Part shown: one piece after another, positions 41,344 to 52,194 of the stretch
How positions within the stretch are numbered: position 1 is the first letter of the stretch
How the letters are laid out: the number at the start of each line of letters is the position of its first letter
Source: Stentor roeselii
Lineage: Eukaryota > Ciliophora > Heterotrichea > Heterotrichida > Stentoridae
Assembly (NCBI GenBank): GCA_006503475.1
Contig: RSEH01000209.1
Coordinates: 1-64,000 of the forward strand
Length of the DNA stretch: 64,000 nt
Direction: 5' to 3'
Program-made: the position numbers and the translations under genes
The notes under the pieces: generated by a model
What the model saw: only the letters and a program-made list of their open reading frames with translations
What the model was told of the DNA's origin: nothing
The model's database searches: none

Positions 41344-42900
41344 ATGTATTTGAAGCTCTTTCTAATCCTTTTAGTTTTATCTAATGCTGAAGATTCTTGT
41401 TTTTCCGACAGTGACTGTATGGAACTAAACACTTGTGTTAACAAGACTTGTAAGCATAAATCCCTTTTCCCTTTAGCAACAACCGAATACATCGGCTTAG
41501 TTGTGATGATCATTGTATCGATCATTGCAAATGCTGGTGGCGTGGGTGGCAGTTCGATGACAATCAGTCTGATGCTACTCATGCACAAGTTCGGACCTCA
41601 TAGCTGTGTGGCTTTGACTCAAGTCTTCATATTCGCCGGCACTGCCACAGCCACTTTGCTGAAAATAAAAGATCGGCACCCCACCCGTGACCGTCCATTG
41701 ATTTACTATGATGTTTTAATGCAAATTGTTTCACCGATTCTCTTGGGAGTCAGCATCGGAGTCATGATTAATCCAGCTTTTCCAGGATGGTTGATTCTAA
41801 GTCTTCTTACTCTTATTGTAATAGTCCTTGTCTGGGACGTATTGAAACGAAGTCTAACACTTTACCGAAAAGAAAAGTCTCAAAATTCAGTGAAACCAGA
41901 CGAACCATTAGACAACAAATCCTTAAAATCAGCCAACATAAGTTCATCAGCAGGAGCCAGACCAGTTGAAAACCTAGAAGCCAACAAAGAAAATCCAGAA
42001 GAACAAAAAGAAGACCTTCCAATATCCCTACCTGAAGTAATCAAAGTCCACAAAGCTCAAGACGGTGAAGGTCAAGAAGGCGGTGCAAGTGCCTCTAAAT
42101 CCTTAATAGAAGATGAAAATGCTGGTAACAATGCAAGTTTATCAATCACTGAAGTGAAACCCGAACTTCTCAGAAAAATAACAACGATTTACCAAGAAGA
42201 AAAGAAAATAATCGCCTGGGCTCCTTTAACTTATTTCATAGTTTTAGCAGCGACCAGCATTGTCTTCTCATTATTCAAAGGAAGCTCTTCATCGAAGTCA
42301 ATAGTTGGTATAAAGCAATGTTCTTCGGAGTACTATGGATTGACTTTCAGTTATTTCATTTTCATGATTTTCATGTCGATTGTGGCCTCTTTGTACTTGG
42401 TGCGAAAGACTTATGTATGTGAAAATACAAATTATATTTTTGATGAAGGAGACATCAGGTGGAATTATAAGAAATGTATCATTGTTAGTACTGCCTCTCT
42501 TTTCGCTGGAATCGTTGTTGGACTTCTAGGAATGGGAGGAGGTAATCTCATTGGACCCATTTTGTTGTCTTTAGGAGTTAGACCTGAAATTGCTACTATT
42601 TCTTCGAGTTTCACTATTTTTATTAGCTCTGGAACTGCTGCTGCTCAGTATTTTATTCTAGGAAAAATTGACTTGCAGTACTCGGGATGGTTTTTTATGC
42701 TCTCGATTACTGGAAGTTTAATTGGAATTCTTGGGTTGAGGAAAATTGCGATTAAGAAACAACGGGTTTCCTTGTTGATATTTTGTTTGTTTTTCATATT
42801 GTTTGCATCGCTTATAATCATACCTACTATTGGAATACTCACAGCGATAAAACAGTCAAATGAAGGAACATTCCAATTAGGGTTTAAATCTCTTTGTTGA
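41344..42900 (+). CDS. TauE/SafE family membrane transporter, 518 aa
   Basis: Signal peptide (MYLKLFLILLVLSNA), a small Cys-rich lumenal piece, then four hydrophobic spans with the family signature NAGGVGGSSMT. A long hydrophilic acidic loop (about 180-285) follows, then four to five more spans with the second half-signature GLLGMGGGNLIGP. The two inverted halves are characteristic of TauE/SafE (DUF81), which in bacteria export sulfite, sulfoacetate or other organosulfur anions; eukaryotic members are mostly uncharacterised. The length (about 500) fits eukaryotic versions with a loop between halves. It ends in TGA. With standard decoding nothing further is lost. Confidence 0.88.
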   Translation: MYLKLFLILLVLSNAEDSCFSDSDCMELNTCVNKTCKHKSLFPLATTEYIGLVVMIIVSIIANAGGVGGSSMTISLMLLMHKFGPHSCVALTQVFIFAGTATATLLKIKDRHPTRDRPLIYYDVLMQIVSPILLGVSIGVMINPAFPGWLILSLLTLIVIVLVWDVLKRSLTLYRKEKSQNSVKPDEPLDNKSLKSANISSSAGARPVENLEANKENPEEQKEDLPISLPEVIKVHKAQDGEGQEGGASASKSLIEDENAGNNASLSITEVKPELLRKITTIYQEEKKIIAWAPLTYFIVLAATSIVFSLFKGSSSSKSIVGIKQCSSEYYGLTFSYFIFMIFMSIVASLYLVRKTYVCENTNYIFDEGDIRWNYKKCIIVSTASLFAGIVVGLLGMGGGNLIGPILLSLGVRPEIATISSSFTIFISSGTAAAQYFILGKIDLQYSGWFFMLSITGSLIGILGLRKIAIKKQRVSLLIFCLFFILFASLIIIPTIGILTAIKQSNEGTFQLGFKSLC

Positions 42901-42959
42901 GTAGTTGAATAATTTAGTTATGATTAATAAGTTTAAGTCTTTAACTGAGAAAAATAAAG

Positions 42960-43167
42960 AAAATTTGAATAATTCTTAACGATCCCATCAACCTAGAAAA
43001 AACTTCAAAAATAGTGATAACAACTGATTTCCCCTTCTAAAATTCAACCATTCCAAATAAAATCTTCCTACAAAGCCTTTCCATCTAAAACTATCATATT
43101 CTAAAATATTCTTTAAAAACATTCATTCTAAATCCAACAATTCAATAATAAATTCTTCTTTTTCAGT
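42960..43167 (+). promoter_or_regulatory. G-poor leader of the GOST-like gene
   Basis: About 200 bases with very few G on the sense strand, ending in a pyrimidine tract and CAGTATG. The CAG just before the ATG could look like an acceptor site, but no donor at 15-16 nt is present. Confidence 0.4.
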
Positions 43168-44463
43168 ATGCAAAAAATGTTTGCCACTTTTTTGCTGGTG
43201 ATCGGAGTCACGTCGGAATTCGTAGGAAACGTGACAACGCTTCCCGACAACAAGATATTTAAGGGACTTCATTGTCTAAGCCGTATTTGCAGTCGAAACA
43301 TCGACCCAGTGCACCTGAAAGTCCAGATCTGCCGTTCATCGAACTGCACGAATCAGACAATTATTTATCGGTCGAGACAGTTCTACTTTGAGCACTCAAA
43401 AGAACAGAACCCTCTACTGTCGATCATTCTAACCAACAACTACTCAATGATCAACTCTAGCCAGTTGATATTTGCACTACCTGAGCGGCATTCAGCTGGT
43501 TTGATGAACGAGTCTGTCGAACAACTTGATATTCGTTATAACTTTGATTGTAACTTTTATTTAGTTCATTGTTCTGAGAAGGTTCCGTCGTTTGTGTTGA
43601 AAACACTATTTTTGGCCTTGTGGGTAGGAATTACTGGTCTATGGATTTATAATAACCACACAACCAACAGTGCAGATGCTGAGTTATTTCACAAGTTCTC
43701 AACAGTAATTCTAGTATTCAAGACACTGAATCTATTAGCCATGTTTTCAGCTTCAGTATTTTGTCCAATAAGAAACATGATGACCTGGGAGTTTTTAGAG
43801 CTCTTCGAAAAACAGACTCGATCCTTATACGAGACGAGTTTCTTCGCATATTTATTACTTCTAAGCAAGGGCTGGGTGTTAGTCGTGAATACAATGGACA
43901 AAAAAGAGTTCAATTACTTGATAATCGTTATCATCTTCATCTACATCCTAGATAGTGCCGTGAATATCATAGGTCTCGGAATCATTTATCTCGTTTATTT
44001 ACTCTATCTTGTCGTCATCGTCCATGTGGCATCATTTTCAATCACAAGCTTAAAACTGATAAAAGCTCAAATCTTGCTAATACAAGAAACTGGAATCGAC
44101 TCACTTCTTCCTGTTTCTAAAGAAAAAAGACGACAGTTTTTAATATTCTTGGTCGTTAGTTTCTCTTACTTCATCAGTGAATTTTGCGTCCACTGGATCT
44201 TCAACGAAGTAAAAGAACTAGACTTCAAAAAGCAAAGACTTTCTTATTTATCCCATGAAATAATCGAGTTAATTCCAATCGCAACTATTTTTTACTTATA
44301 CCGAGCACGGAAACTAGGAAGGTTTTATTCAGTAGAGCTTCAAAGTTCTCCAGGATTTCAGCGAATTTTACCTTTTTACGAGGCGAAAAAAGACTGTTCC
44401 TCTGGGATTCTTCTGGCAGTGACTCTTCCAAAAGGCACATTGAAACTCGGAAAATTAGTTTAA
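43168..44463 (+). CDS. GOST-type seven-transmembrane protein (GPR180/intimal-thickness-receptor-like), 431 aa
   Basis: Signal peptide (MFATFLLVIGVTS after a short lead), a lumenal domain of about 120 residues with paired Cys and N-glycosylation sites, then seven hydrophobic spans from about residue 140 to 385 and a short cytoplasmic tail. The third-fourth span region reads FFAYLLLLSKGWVLV, the hallmark LLxxKGW of the GOST family (GPR180, TMEM87, TMEM145, GPR107). These proteins work in Golgi and endosomal traffic. Which branch it belongs to is uncertain. The PS synthase gene starts only 21 bp after its stop. Confidence 0.72.
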   Translation: MQKMFATFLLVIGVTSEFVGNVTTLPDNKIFKGLHCLSRICSRNIDPVHLKVQICRSSNCTNQTIIYRSRQFYFEHSKEQNPLLSIILTNNYSMINSSQLIFALPERHSAGLMNESVEQLDIRYNFDCNFYLVHCSEKVPSFVLKTLFLALWVGITGLWIYNNHTTNSADAELFHKFSTVILVFKTLNLLAMFSASVFCPIRNMMTWEFLELFEKQTRSLYETSFFAYLLLLSKGWVLVVNTMDKKEFNYLIIVIIFIYILDSAVNIIGLGIIYLVYLLYLVVIVHVASFSITSLKLIKAQILLIQETGIDSLLPVSKEKRRQFLIFLVVSFSYFISEFCVHWIFNEVKELDFKKQRLSYLSHEIIELIPIATIFYLYRARKLGRFYSVELQSSPGFQRILPFYEAKKDCSSGILLAVTLPKGTLKLGKLV

Positions 44464-44484
44464 TAGCTAAACTTGGTTATATAA

Positions 44485-45729
44485 ATGAAAGAGGTGGCTG
44501 TTCAAACTGTGTCGGATACTTCAGTGAGTCCACAGGTCTTGTCCAAGACACCTCTTCCGGAATATGAGTTTCCTCAGATCCTTTACAAGGCGCATACAGT
44601 TCTTTGGCTGCAAGCTTTGGTGGTGTTTTTAAGTTATTTTACTTATACAAGGACTGATGATGATACTGGTAAAAATCTTAAACTTGGAATTTTGTTTGCG
44701 ATTTTTACTTTTGTGTTTATTTCAGCTGTTCATTTGCCTAACTCGGTTTATTTGTCTAGACCTCATCCTGTGTTTTGGAGAATGCTTCAGGGACTTTCCT
44801 ATGTGTACCTCACTTTACTTGTTTTTGTTTTGTTTCAAAATGTTAATGATACTCGTGGAATGCTTAAACTTATTGATAATGATTTAGGGAAACCGCTACC
44901 TGAAAGAGAATATGCCAAGGATTGTGAAGTGTTTACACCGGACCACCCAGAGTCTTACTTTTTCCACCTAAAGCAAAACATATTCGACTTCTACGTGATT
45001 GCCCATTCGATAGGTTGGTGGTTAAAGATGCTAATAGTTCGAGACGTAAAACTCTGTTTATTCCTAAGCGCTTTATTCGAATTCCTAGAGATATCTCTTC
45101 AACACCAGCTTCCAAATTTCAAAGAATGTTGGTGGGACAGTTTAATCCTCGACTTCATCATCTGTAACGGCGGAGGAATATTTTTAGGCTGGTTGACTTG
45201 CAGAGCCTTCGAGGTAAAAGAGTACTACTGGGGCATGGGCGACGACAACCGAAGCCGGAACGAAAAGTTCAACGCATTGACTCGTAGTGCAGAGCAATTG
45301 ACTCCTTATTCCTGGTACACTTACAAATGGGAGATGTTTACTTCAAGTAAGAATTTCGTGACAACAATTTGGTATATCACCTTCGTTAACCTTGTAGACC
45401 TTGGGTACTTTTACTTGAAGTTTCTGTTGTGGATCCCTCCAAATCACTGGATTATTGTTTCAAGAGTAGGATTTTGGGCGATTTTCGCAATTGCTTCGAC
45501 GAGAGAGTACTATGAATATGTTAGTTCTGGATTTAAAATTAGACTTGGAGCTCATTGTTGGACTGCTCATGTCATAATCGCTGTGGAATGGATGATTGTT
45601 TTTAAGAATAGTGAAGGACTGTTTAGTGCTCAGGCACCTCTTTGGCTTTCTTTTATCTGGAGTCTTGTTGCGGCTTTTCTTGTAGGAACGGGTTTGTGTT
45701 TGTTTTATAAGGATCTTAGTAAAAAATAG
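44485..45729 (+). CDS. Phosphatidylserine synthase (PSS1/PSS2 base-exchange type), 414 aa
   Basis: Multi-pass membrane protein with the eukaryotic PSS signature. It has RPHPVFWR after the second span, then FDFYVIAHSIGWWLKMLIVRD, and the highly conserved LPNFKECWWDSLILDFIICNG.GI segment (about 210-235). The enzyme exchanges serine for the head group of phosphatidylcholine or phosphatidylethanolamine in the ER. Length (414) is close to the family's 450-480. The start is a TATATAAATG 21 bp after the previous stop. The stop is 5 bp from the stop of the opposite-strand gene. Confidence 0.93.
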   Translation: MKEVAVQTVSDTSVSPQVLSKTPLPEYEFPQILYKAHTVLWLQALVVFLSYFTYTRTDDDTGKNLKLGILFAIFTFVFISAVHLPNSVYLSRPHPVFWRMLQGLSYVYLTLLVFVLFQNVNDTRGMLKLIDNDLGKPLPEREYAKDCEVFTPDHPESYFFHLKQNIFDFYVIAHSIGWWLKMLIVRDVKLCLFLSALFEFLEISLQHQLPNFKECWWDSLILDFIICNGGGIFLGWLTCRAFEVKEYYWGMGDDNRSRNEKFNALTRSAEQLTPYSWYTYKWEMFTSSKNFVTTIWYITFVNLVDLGYFYLKFLLWIPPNHWIIVSRVGFWAIFAIASTREYYEYVSSGFKIRLGAHCWTAHVIIAVEWMIVFKNSEGLFSAQAPLWLSFIWSLVAAFLVGTGLCLFYKDLSKK

Positions 45730-45734
45730 CTCAT

Positions 45735-46466
45735 TTAGATTAGGTGTTTCCACAGCAGGAAGGATAATCTCGCTGTAGTGTTTAATGATTGGCTTAGGTT
45801 ATGGATGGTTAAGCAAGGTTTTAATTTACGAGGATGCAGAAGTTTCAGGTCTTTTTTTAAGGATTTTTTTAAAGAATCTTTTAGAAATTTGAGATTTGAT
45901 GATGAATCGTGTAAGGAGGTGGATTCGAAGGAGCTTGTTCTTCGACTTGTTGTTGGGATTTCTTGGTATTCAACGATTTTAGAGTCGAGTAAGTTGAAAC
46001 ATGATTTTCTTTTGGTAAGTTGAGAGTTTTTACTTTTCGATGATTTTTCAAGTTTTAAGTTTAGTGATTTGTTTATGTGACTTTTTATTATTGTCGCTCG
46101 ACTGGAAGTTGTAGGGGGTTTTATCGGCTTTGGCTTTGATTTGGTCGTTTTTAGGAGGATCCCGTAGGAGTTTAATGCAGGGGTTTTTAGGTAGTTGAAA
46201 AAATTTTTAGAAGGGTCTTTAGAGGATTGGCTGGTGAACTTTAATGCAAGTTTTTTTACCAGTTCTTCGAATTCATCGAGGGTTAGTCTGGACCCCGCAG
46301 CCGTTGCTCTGAACAAGTTTTCCAGATCCGATGCTTGAGCAAGGTCAGGATAAATCTTAAGCGACGTTGCAATATTCAAGAAATCCGGCAGCGTTAGCTG
46401 CCCTTTAAACTGATGCGTTTCAAAAATCTTCAACAAACTAAGACGGTTGACATCAAAAAGGTTCAT
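45735..46466 (-). CDS. EF-hand-like/basic Ser-Lys-rich protein, 243 aa
   Basis: Residues 1-80 are helical and look like a pair of degenerate EF-hands (helix-loop-helix with LTLPDFLNIA and LTLDEFEELV), but the calcium loops lack the full set of acidic residues, so calcium binding is doubtful. The rest is rich in Ser, Lys and Pro and probably disordered. No catalytic motif. It may be a microtubule- or cortex-associated protein, by analogy with TPPP-like proteins (inference only). The start lies 16 bp after the stop of the coiled-coil gene on the same strand. Confidence 0.6.
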   Translation of the reverse strand: MNLFDVNRLSLLKIFETHQFKGQLTLPDFLNIATSLKIYPDLAQASDLENLFRATAAGSRLTLDEFEELVKKLALKFTSQSSKDPSKNFFNYLKTPALNSYGILLKTTKSKPKPIKPPTTSSRATIIKSHINKSLNLKLEKSSKSKNSQLTKRKSCFNLLDSKIVEYQEIPTTSRRTSSFESTSLHDSSSNLKFLKDSLKKSLKKDLKLLHPRKLKPCLTIHNLSQSLNTTARLSFLLWKHLI

Positions 46467-46482
46467 ATTTAATATCTAAAAT

Positions 46483-47196
46483 TCATTGGGAAAAAGAACC
46501 CGTTAGTCGTTTATCTACTCTTAAAAGTTCTTCAAGTCGATTGATTTCAGAGTTTTTCTCATGAATCCTTTTATCAGCGACTTCTTCTGCCTTCAATCTA
46601 TTAGCTTGTTCATTTAAAATCTTATTACAAAGACAAGAAGCGAGACTTTTCCAGTCATTTTCATCTTTCTGAAGGACCTGCTCGACTGTTTCACTGACTT
46701 GAAGGTGATAAGCACGGGTCTTGGGAAATCTTTTCAATGGAAAAGGTTTTAATGAGTCTGAAAGTTCTTTTGCACTTTTCGAGTACTTGTGAATAAAACC
46801 GCTGATTGATAAAATCTCAGATTTCAGCTGCTTCTCGTAACTTGTTGATAGTTTATTGTCTACAATAGATAAAGTCATTTCAGCGAGAAGGGTCTTCATT
46901 GCTTTGTTTGATTTGCTTAATTCTTCGATTTTTTTCTCTTTTCCTGCGATTTCTTCTGCTGATTTTTTCATTAAAGGGCTGCAGGAAAAGTCGGTCCTTG
47001 ATTTTGTTTTGAACTTTTCTTGTTCTAGACCTGTTTGAAGGGTTTTTAACATTTTTGACTCTTTTTGAGAGTATTTCAGAAGGGTTTGTTCCTTGTGGTC
47101 TTCTAGGCATAGCAGCTGGGATAGAATGTCTTGAATTGTTGATTGTAATTTTTCTGGTGGTGAAATTTTGGGTTTTGAAGATTTTCGTAGCTTCAT
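46483..47196 (-). CDS. Coiled-coil protein of unknown function, 237 aa
   Basis: Basic N-terminus (MKLRKSSKPKISPPEK), then Lys/Glu/Leu-rich helices with heptad spacing over most of the length, notably 25-130 and 165-230. No domain recognised and no signal peptide. It ends in TGA 16 bp before the start of the next minus-strand gene. Upstream sense DNA is strongly G-poor. Both genes may belong to a cytoskeletal complex, which is only a guess from their composition and neighbourhood. Confidence 0.65.
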   Translation of the reverse strand: MKLRKSSKPKISPPEKLQSTIQDILSQLLCLEDHKEQTLLKYSQKESKMLKTLQTGLEQEKFKTKSRTDFSCSPLMKKSAEEIAGKEKKIEELSKSNKAMKTLLAEMTLSIVDNKLSTSYEKQLKSEILSISGFIHKYSKSAKELSDSLKPFPLKRFPKTRAYHLQVSETVEQVLQKDENDWKSLASCLCNKILNEQANRLKAEEVADKRIHEKNSEINRLEELLRVDKRLTGSFSQ

Positions 47197-48890
47197 TTTT
47201 AGGATGATTTGGATAATGAGAGATTTTCTTGATTTAGTTGAAAATGGTGTTTTGGGCTTGGAAGTTGAATTTTTAGAATAGGATTAATAAAGTTTTAGAA
47301 ATGGTTTTGGTTGAAGGTCTAGGGTTTATCATTTTTTAGGGTTTCTGTGATAATTGTAGTTTGATTAGGTGAATTGATTTAAAATAAAATAATTATGAGT
47401 GTTTTAATACACTTAATTCTTGTTAGTTGAATCAATTTAAACCATAATTAAAGGATCATTCTAAGTTTTTTATATATAAACTATGAAAAAACTTTAAGAT
47501 TTACACAAAGATAAAGAGATTGTTTATTTATCTGAAATCTTAAAAAAAATTAAATAGTATTTTAGGATTTACTCTGAGTATGAAGTCCATCAAATATTTA
47601 TGTCAAATATTCTAGTTGTTATTGGTTCATTTTCATGATGCTCGGAATATTTCTATAGTTACTGGTGGTTTTATTAAGTTGAAAACTCGTGCCATAATTT
47701 TTTATTTTAAGGCACATCAACACCTCGGAGTTCCAATTTTTACAGAAAATAATCTCTAAAAGGGTATTTTTCTATTATCTTTCTGTTAACCTGCAGAATT
47801 CAATGATTTTTTATTTCTCGTTTTTATTATGAATAATTTCTGAAAATAATGCTTTGGTCCCGATAGTAACTCAATAAAGTCTGGTGAAAACTTTGTTTTT
47901 TTTTAAGTTTATGCTACTTTTTACGTTTACTACGGTGAATGTGAAGATCTTTTACATAGAAAAAAATGTGCTGATTCATTTAAAATCTTTAATAACTGTC
48001 TATAGTTTAGTCAAGTTAGTCTTTAATGTTATTCTTCCCTTAAATATAATTAAATTTTGATTTGAAAATCTTTACCTTCTTGATAAAGAAGCTGAATTTC
48101 ATTTAAGGTTAGAGGAGTCTTCCACTTACTCTCAATTAATTAATTAACTTAAATTTTACATCTTATTAATTAATACCTTAAAAATAATTGGAAAATTCTT
48201 AAATATTTAGTTTAAATTTACTCCTTGAGCCAGTTTTAATTAGGTTTTCAAAACGAATCAAGTAAATGGCCAGCGAATAAACAGGATTTAATTTTTATGA
48301 ATCCGAAATCTTAACTAGGGTTAGTTTCGACTCATGAAACGTAAAAATATTTAAACTAGATTTGAAATTTTAGCTTAAACTCTTGGTTATCATCTCTTGA
48401 ATAAATGCCAGGGACTAATTAAAAAATTAGAACTTTTTTGTTTTTTACTTTTTTGATCGGTTTAAGATTGTTTAAAACTTTTTATGTGTTTTGGGTTAAT
48501 TTAAATTTACTGAAGTTTATGAACAGAGGAAAAACTCTAAGATGAAAATCAGAATAATTAATATGAATATTAGGAAGATTAAGAGTGAAATTCAATAGAT
48601 CAGGCCTGAACGAGAAATTTTTAAGCAAAAGATTTTTATAGAACAATTAGAATCTAAAGGGAATTTCGAGCTACTCTAATTAAGACCTTCAGGAATGCTT
48701 ATAATCTCATACCCAATTAAATCCATCGAAATCGAATGCATGAGAAAAGTTCTTATCTTTATAAGCGAAACAAGAAAATAACTTTTCTATCAGGTTTTTC
48801 TTCAAATCTATTATCATAGGAATTCATTATAATTTGATAGCAATTTCAAAACTTGGAAATATTAATTTCTTTTGCGATTTTGAAGGCTAC
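47197..48890. other. Gene-poor AT-rich stretch
   Basis: The first 250 or so bases are C-poor on the plus strand, the expected leader of the minus-strand gene at 47196. Beyond that I find no intact frame, repeat or RNA gene. Short coding-like snippets with stops occur, too weak to call. Confidence 0.45.
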
Positions 48891-49335
48891 CTTGAATCCA
48901 CTAGCTTCTCAAATGATGGGAAAATGGTTTCTTTTGGGTTATCCAAACAAATCTAAGATTATTCTTTATTTAAGACAATAAAGAATATTCATATATTCAA
49001 TATCAAAACTAGGTTCTCAACTTGTTTCAGTAATTTCGGAAGACATTTGGCTTCAGGTTCTCTAGAGTTAATAATTTCTCTATGGAAACTTGAAGAAATA
49101 TTCGAATATTACAAATTACTTGGCCATTAATCTGCAGTTAGGTATATGTGTTTTTCATTTGATGATGAATTACTAGCTTTTGGTTCATTTAATAGGATAA
49201 TAAGGGTTTGAAGTGTGCAAGAGAGACTAATAAAATTTCATATAGATGAAAACGTATATTAAATTAGTTTTTTAACTAATCCAAATATAATTGATTCAGG
49301 ATCATCTGATAGCACAATTATTATAATTAACAAAG
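48891..49335 (+). pseudogene. WD40-repeat relic with stops in one continuous frame
   Basis: A single plus-strand frame shows successive WD cores: FSNDGKMVSFG, FSNFGRHLASGS ... ISLWKL, GH-stop-SAVRYMCFSFDDELLAFGS ... IIRV-stop, and NPNIIDSGSSDS. Four stops interrupt the frame (three TAA, one TGA). The TGA stands where the repeat ends in Trp, and one TAA follows the conserved GH. No frameshift is needed across about 445 bp, unlike the WD pseudogene at 1620-2533. Reading on in this frame to about 49841 gives further mixed sequence with seven more stops, but the family link is lost. Confidence 0.55.
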
Positions 49336-51636
49336 CATTTAATATTTTAATGGATTTGTGCTTCAAATATAAATCCAAGTAATCTGAGTTGTTTTCATGA
49401 TCATTCAAGAAAATGATATAAAAGAGTAGTGAGAAAAATAGGGAAGATTGAATGAATATGATAAAAAAGTTTTTAATACTATTCAATAACTGGAGGATTA
49501 AAATAATGTCATATCTAGTCCTTTGAATATTTTGTTGTGTAGCTATTCCTCTGACCATCGAGAGCGAATTAAGCATCAAATGGTATATAGGAATTAATTT
49601 TCAAATTTCTAAGTATGCTCCAAACAGACAGTATTGCATCAACGATATTCCAAGTATTGAAGAAATATTTTTGTATTTAGATCTATAAAATTTCCTAAAT
49701 AAATATCAAACAATAAGTTCTCCAGAATGGGAAAAAATTTGTTTATTATATTTTTTAAAGACTAAAAAATATTGTGAAGCAAATTTACCTTATCCAGAAT
49801 ACTTATGTATCTTAATTACTCTACTAATAATCTTAAATTGATGTTTTAGTAGTGATCTCATTTTTAAGTGAAATAATATTAATTTTTAGCAAAAAATCTT
49901 AATAATCCATTTAAATTATTTCTTAAAAATAACTATTCCCAGCTTTCAAAGTTAAAAGAAATCATGAACTCAAAAAATAATCAGTTTACTAATATCTGCT
50001 TTTCAATTAAATAACTACCTTCGATAATAAACACATTAAATTTAACAAATACTTTCAAAGACATTTTTAAAATGTCTATTAACAGTCCAGTTACCAGAAA
50101 TTAAGCCTTGAAAAAAAAAACGAATTCTTAGTAATACACAATTCTTTCGTCCATTAAAAGAATAAATAGAAATATTTTAAATTCATGCTTAGTCTATTAA
50201 GATGCCTATTCGTAATTTTTTGAAACTTTAATCTAAAACAACTAGAATGTTAAATTTTCCAATAGCGTCCCTTAATCTAACTGAAAATCTAGATTTCAAA
50301 ATTTTTAAAAGAAATTCAACTCTTTTAAACACTTGATACAGTTTTCCATAGACTCATTAATGAGAAATTAAGTTAGTTGAATAATAATCTAGAGAGTATG
50401 AGGATATGTAATATATAGAATAAGTATATAAATTGACCTTCAAAGCCATTCAGGGTATATGGAAATATCTGCATATCTTCAATAAAATTATTTCGTTAGT
50501 ATATCAAAAGAATAGTAAATTATTGAATGATTAGGAATTCAAAATAATAGTAAATCAATTCATTATTAAGAATTTAAAAGAAAAGGATCTTTCTGTGCTG
50601 AATAAGCATCAAAATTATAGTAATTGTATCAATATTTCTAGAGACATATCAAAAGCTTAACAGGTATCGTATAAGTGCTATTATTTTGTTGATTTATTTA
50701 GATTTAAAGAAGAATTTCTGTTTCAGGTAATTGTTATGTGTTTATTCAGTAAAATATACAAGAGGTGGAAAATTCGATGACACTTAAAGAATAATTTTGA
50801 TGAAATGAAAGAGAAACAGTATTTTTATTAGCATGGCCACAGATAATGAAAAAGCTATTAGCATACTGTTTCAATTTTAAAGCATTTGTTGACTGAGAAT
50901 TAAATTATTATACTGGGTGAAATTATTATTTAACCAGGAAAATTTTATAAATATTTAACGAATAATCATGGTTTGTTATCAGATATCAAACTTTTTAAGA
51001 AGCTTCAGTTTTTTAATTTTTTTTTATTTGGATTTGATATTTCTATATTTCAAAAGATTTACGATTGCATGGCTTATAGCTGATATTAAAAGTAAAATTT
51101 GAGATGATTTTTTAGATAGATTGAGATAATTTTTAATATTTAATGAGAATAAAAATCTACAACAAGGTGTTAGATTATTATCCTAAATATCAGATAGGTA
51201 GTATTTATTACTGTAGAAATTCAATTTAGAGCACGAAAACTATAATTTACCTTATCGTGAAAGTATTTATTCAAGAATATAACTAATCTAAACATTAAGA
51301 TAATTTATTTCATTTCTAAATATAACTTTAACCCAAATATCTACTTATATAATTTATGAAAATTATAATCATTCTATAATTAAGTCAAACAGATTATTTC
51401 TAATAATTATAACATCAATACTAAGATAATATTTTTGTAAGAATCATAATAAAAATACTAACCTTACATAAAATCCTCATATCTTAAAGCTCTATAAAAA
51501 CCTTTCAATAAAATAAAAATATTAAAATATCCAAAACAAAATCTTAAACTCTTCTCAACCAAAACTATAAAATTCCAGATCCACTTCAAAATCCATTCAA
51601 GAGCTCATCACATCTAAATTCTGTTGACCCATATAA
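49336..51636. other. Gene-poor AT-rich stretch ending in a G-poor leader
   Basis: No intact gene. Possible further remnant of the WD relic up to about 49841. Low-complexity AT-rich DNA follows. The last 156 bases (51481-51636) have about 6 G against about 35 C on the plus strand, the leader pattern seen before other genes. Confidence 0.45.
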
Positions 51637-52194
51637 ATGTTTAAAAAATTCGTCAACTGGTTCCAGTCAATCTTCTGGAACCAAAACCTTCAACTATCAG
51701 TTCTCGGTCTTCAAAATGCAGGAAAATCCACTTTTATAAACGTTCTGACAGGTAATGAGTTCAGCGAAGATACAATCCCGACAATAGGTTTCAACGAAAG
51801 ACACATAAACAAAGGTCGAGTTCATTTTCAGCTTTGGGATTTAGGAGGTGACCAAAAGTTCCGAAATATGTGGGAAAGGTTTTCTAGAGACGTTGATTGC
51901 ATCATCTTTGTTGTAGATTCTGCCGACTTTAGGCAACTTGACAACTCAAAAGCTGAACTGCATCGATTATTAGCCTGGCCTTCTTTGAAAAATACTACTT
52001 TGCTTGTCCTTGGGAATAAAAACGATTTGGAAGGCGCTTTAAGTGAAGAAGAATTAATCAATGCACTTGACCTGCAGTCGATTAAAGGAAGAGATGTGGC
52101 TTGTTACTCGGTAAGCTCGAAGAGACAGACTAATATTGATACGGTTTTAAACTATCTCAGTAGTTTGAGGAATAAAAGAAAAGGTAAAGCTTAG
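51637..52194 (+). CDS. ARL8-like small GTPase, 185 aa
   Basis: Arf-family GTPase with P-loop GLQNAGKS (24-31), switch I IPTIGFN, switch II WDLGGDQ, GNKNDL and the closing CYSVSSK (SAK-like) motif. ARL8 features are an N-terminus without Gly2 but with an amphipathic aromatic helix (MFKKFVNWFQSIFW), SEDTIPTIGFN, and FRxMWER after switch II. ARL8 moves lysosomes by linking them to kinesin and recruits HOPS for fusion. Oddity: the catalytic Gln of WDxGGQ is Asp here (GGDQ), which should slow intrinsic hydrolysis. The ATG follows CATATAA. Confidence 0.88.
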   Translation: MFKKFVNWFQSIFWNQNLQLSVLGLQNAGKSTFINVLTGNEFSEDTIPTIGFNERHINKGRVHFQLWDLGGDQKFRNMWERFSRDVDCIIFVVDSADFRQLDNSKAELHRLLAWPSLKNTTLLVLGNKNDLEGALSEEELINALDLQSIKGRDVACYSVSSKRQTNIDTVLNYLSSLRNKRKGKA

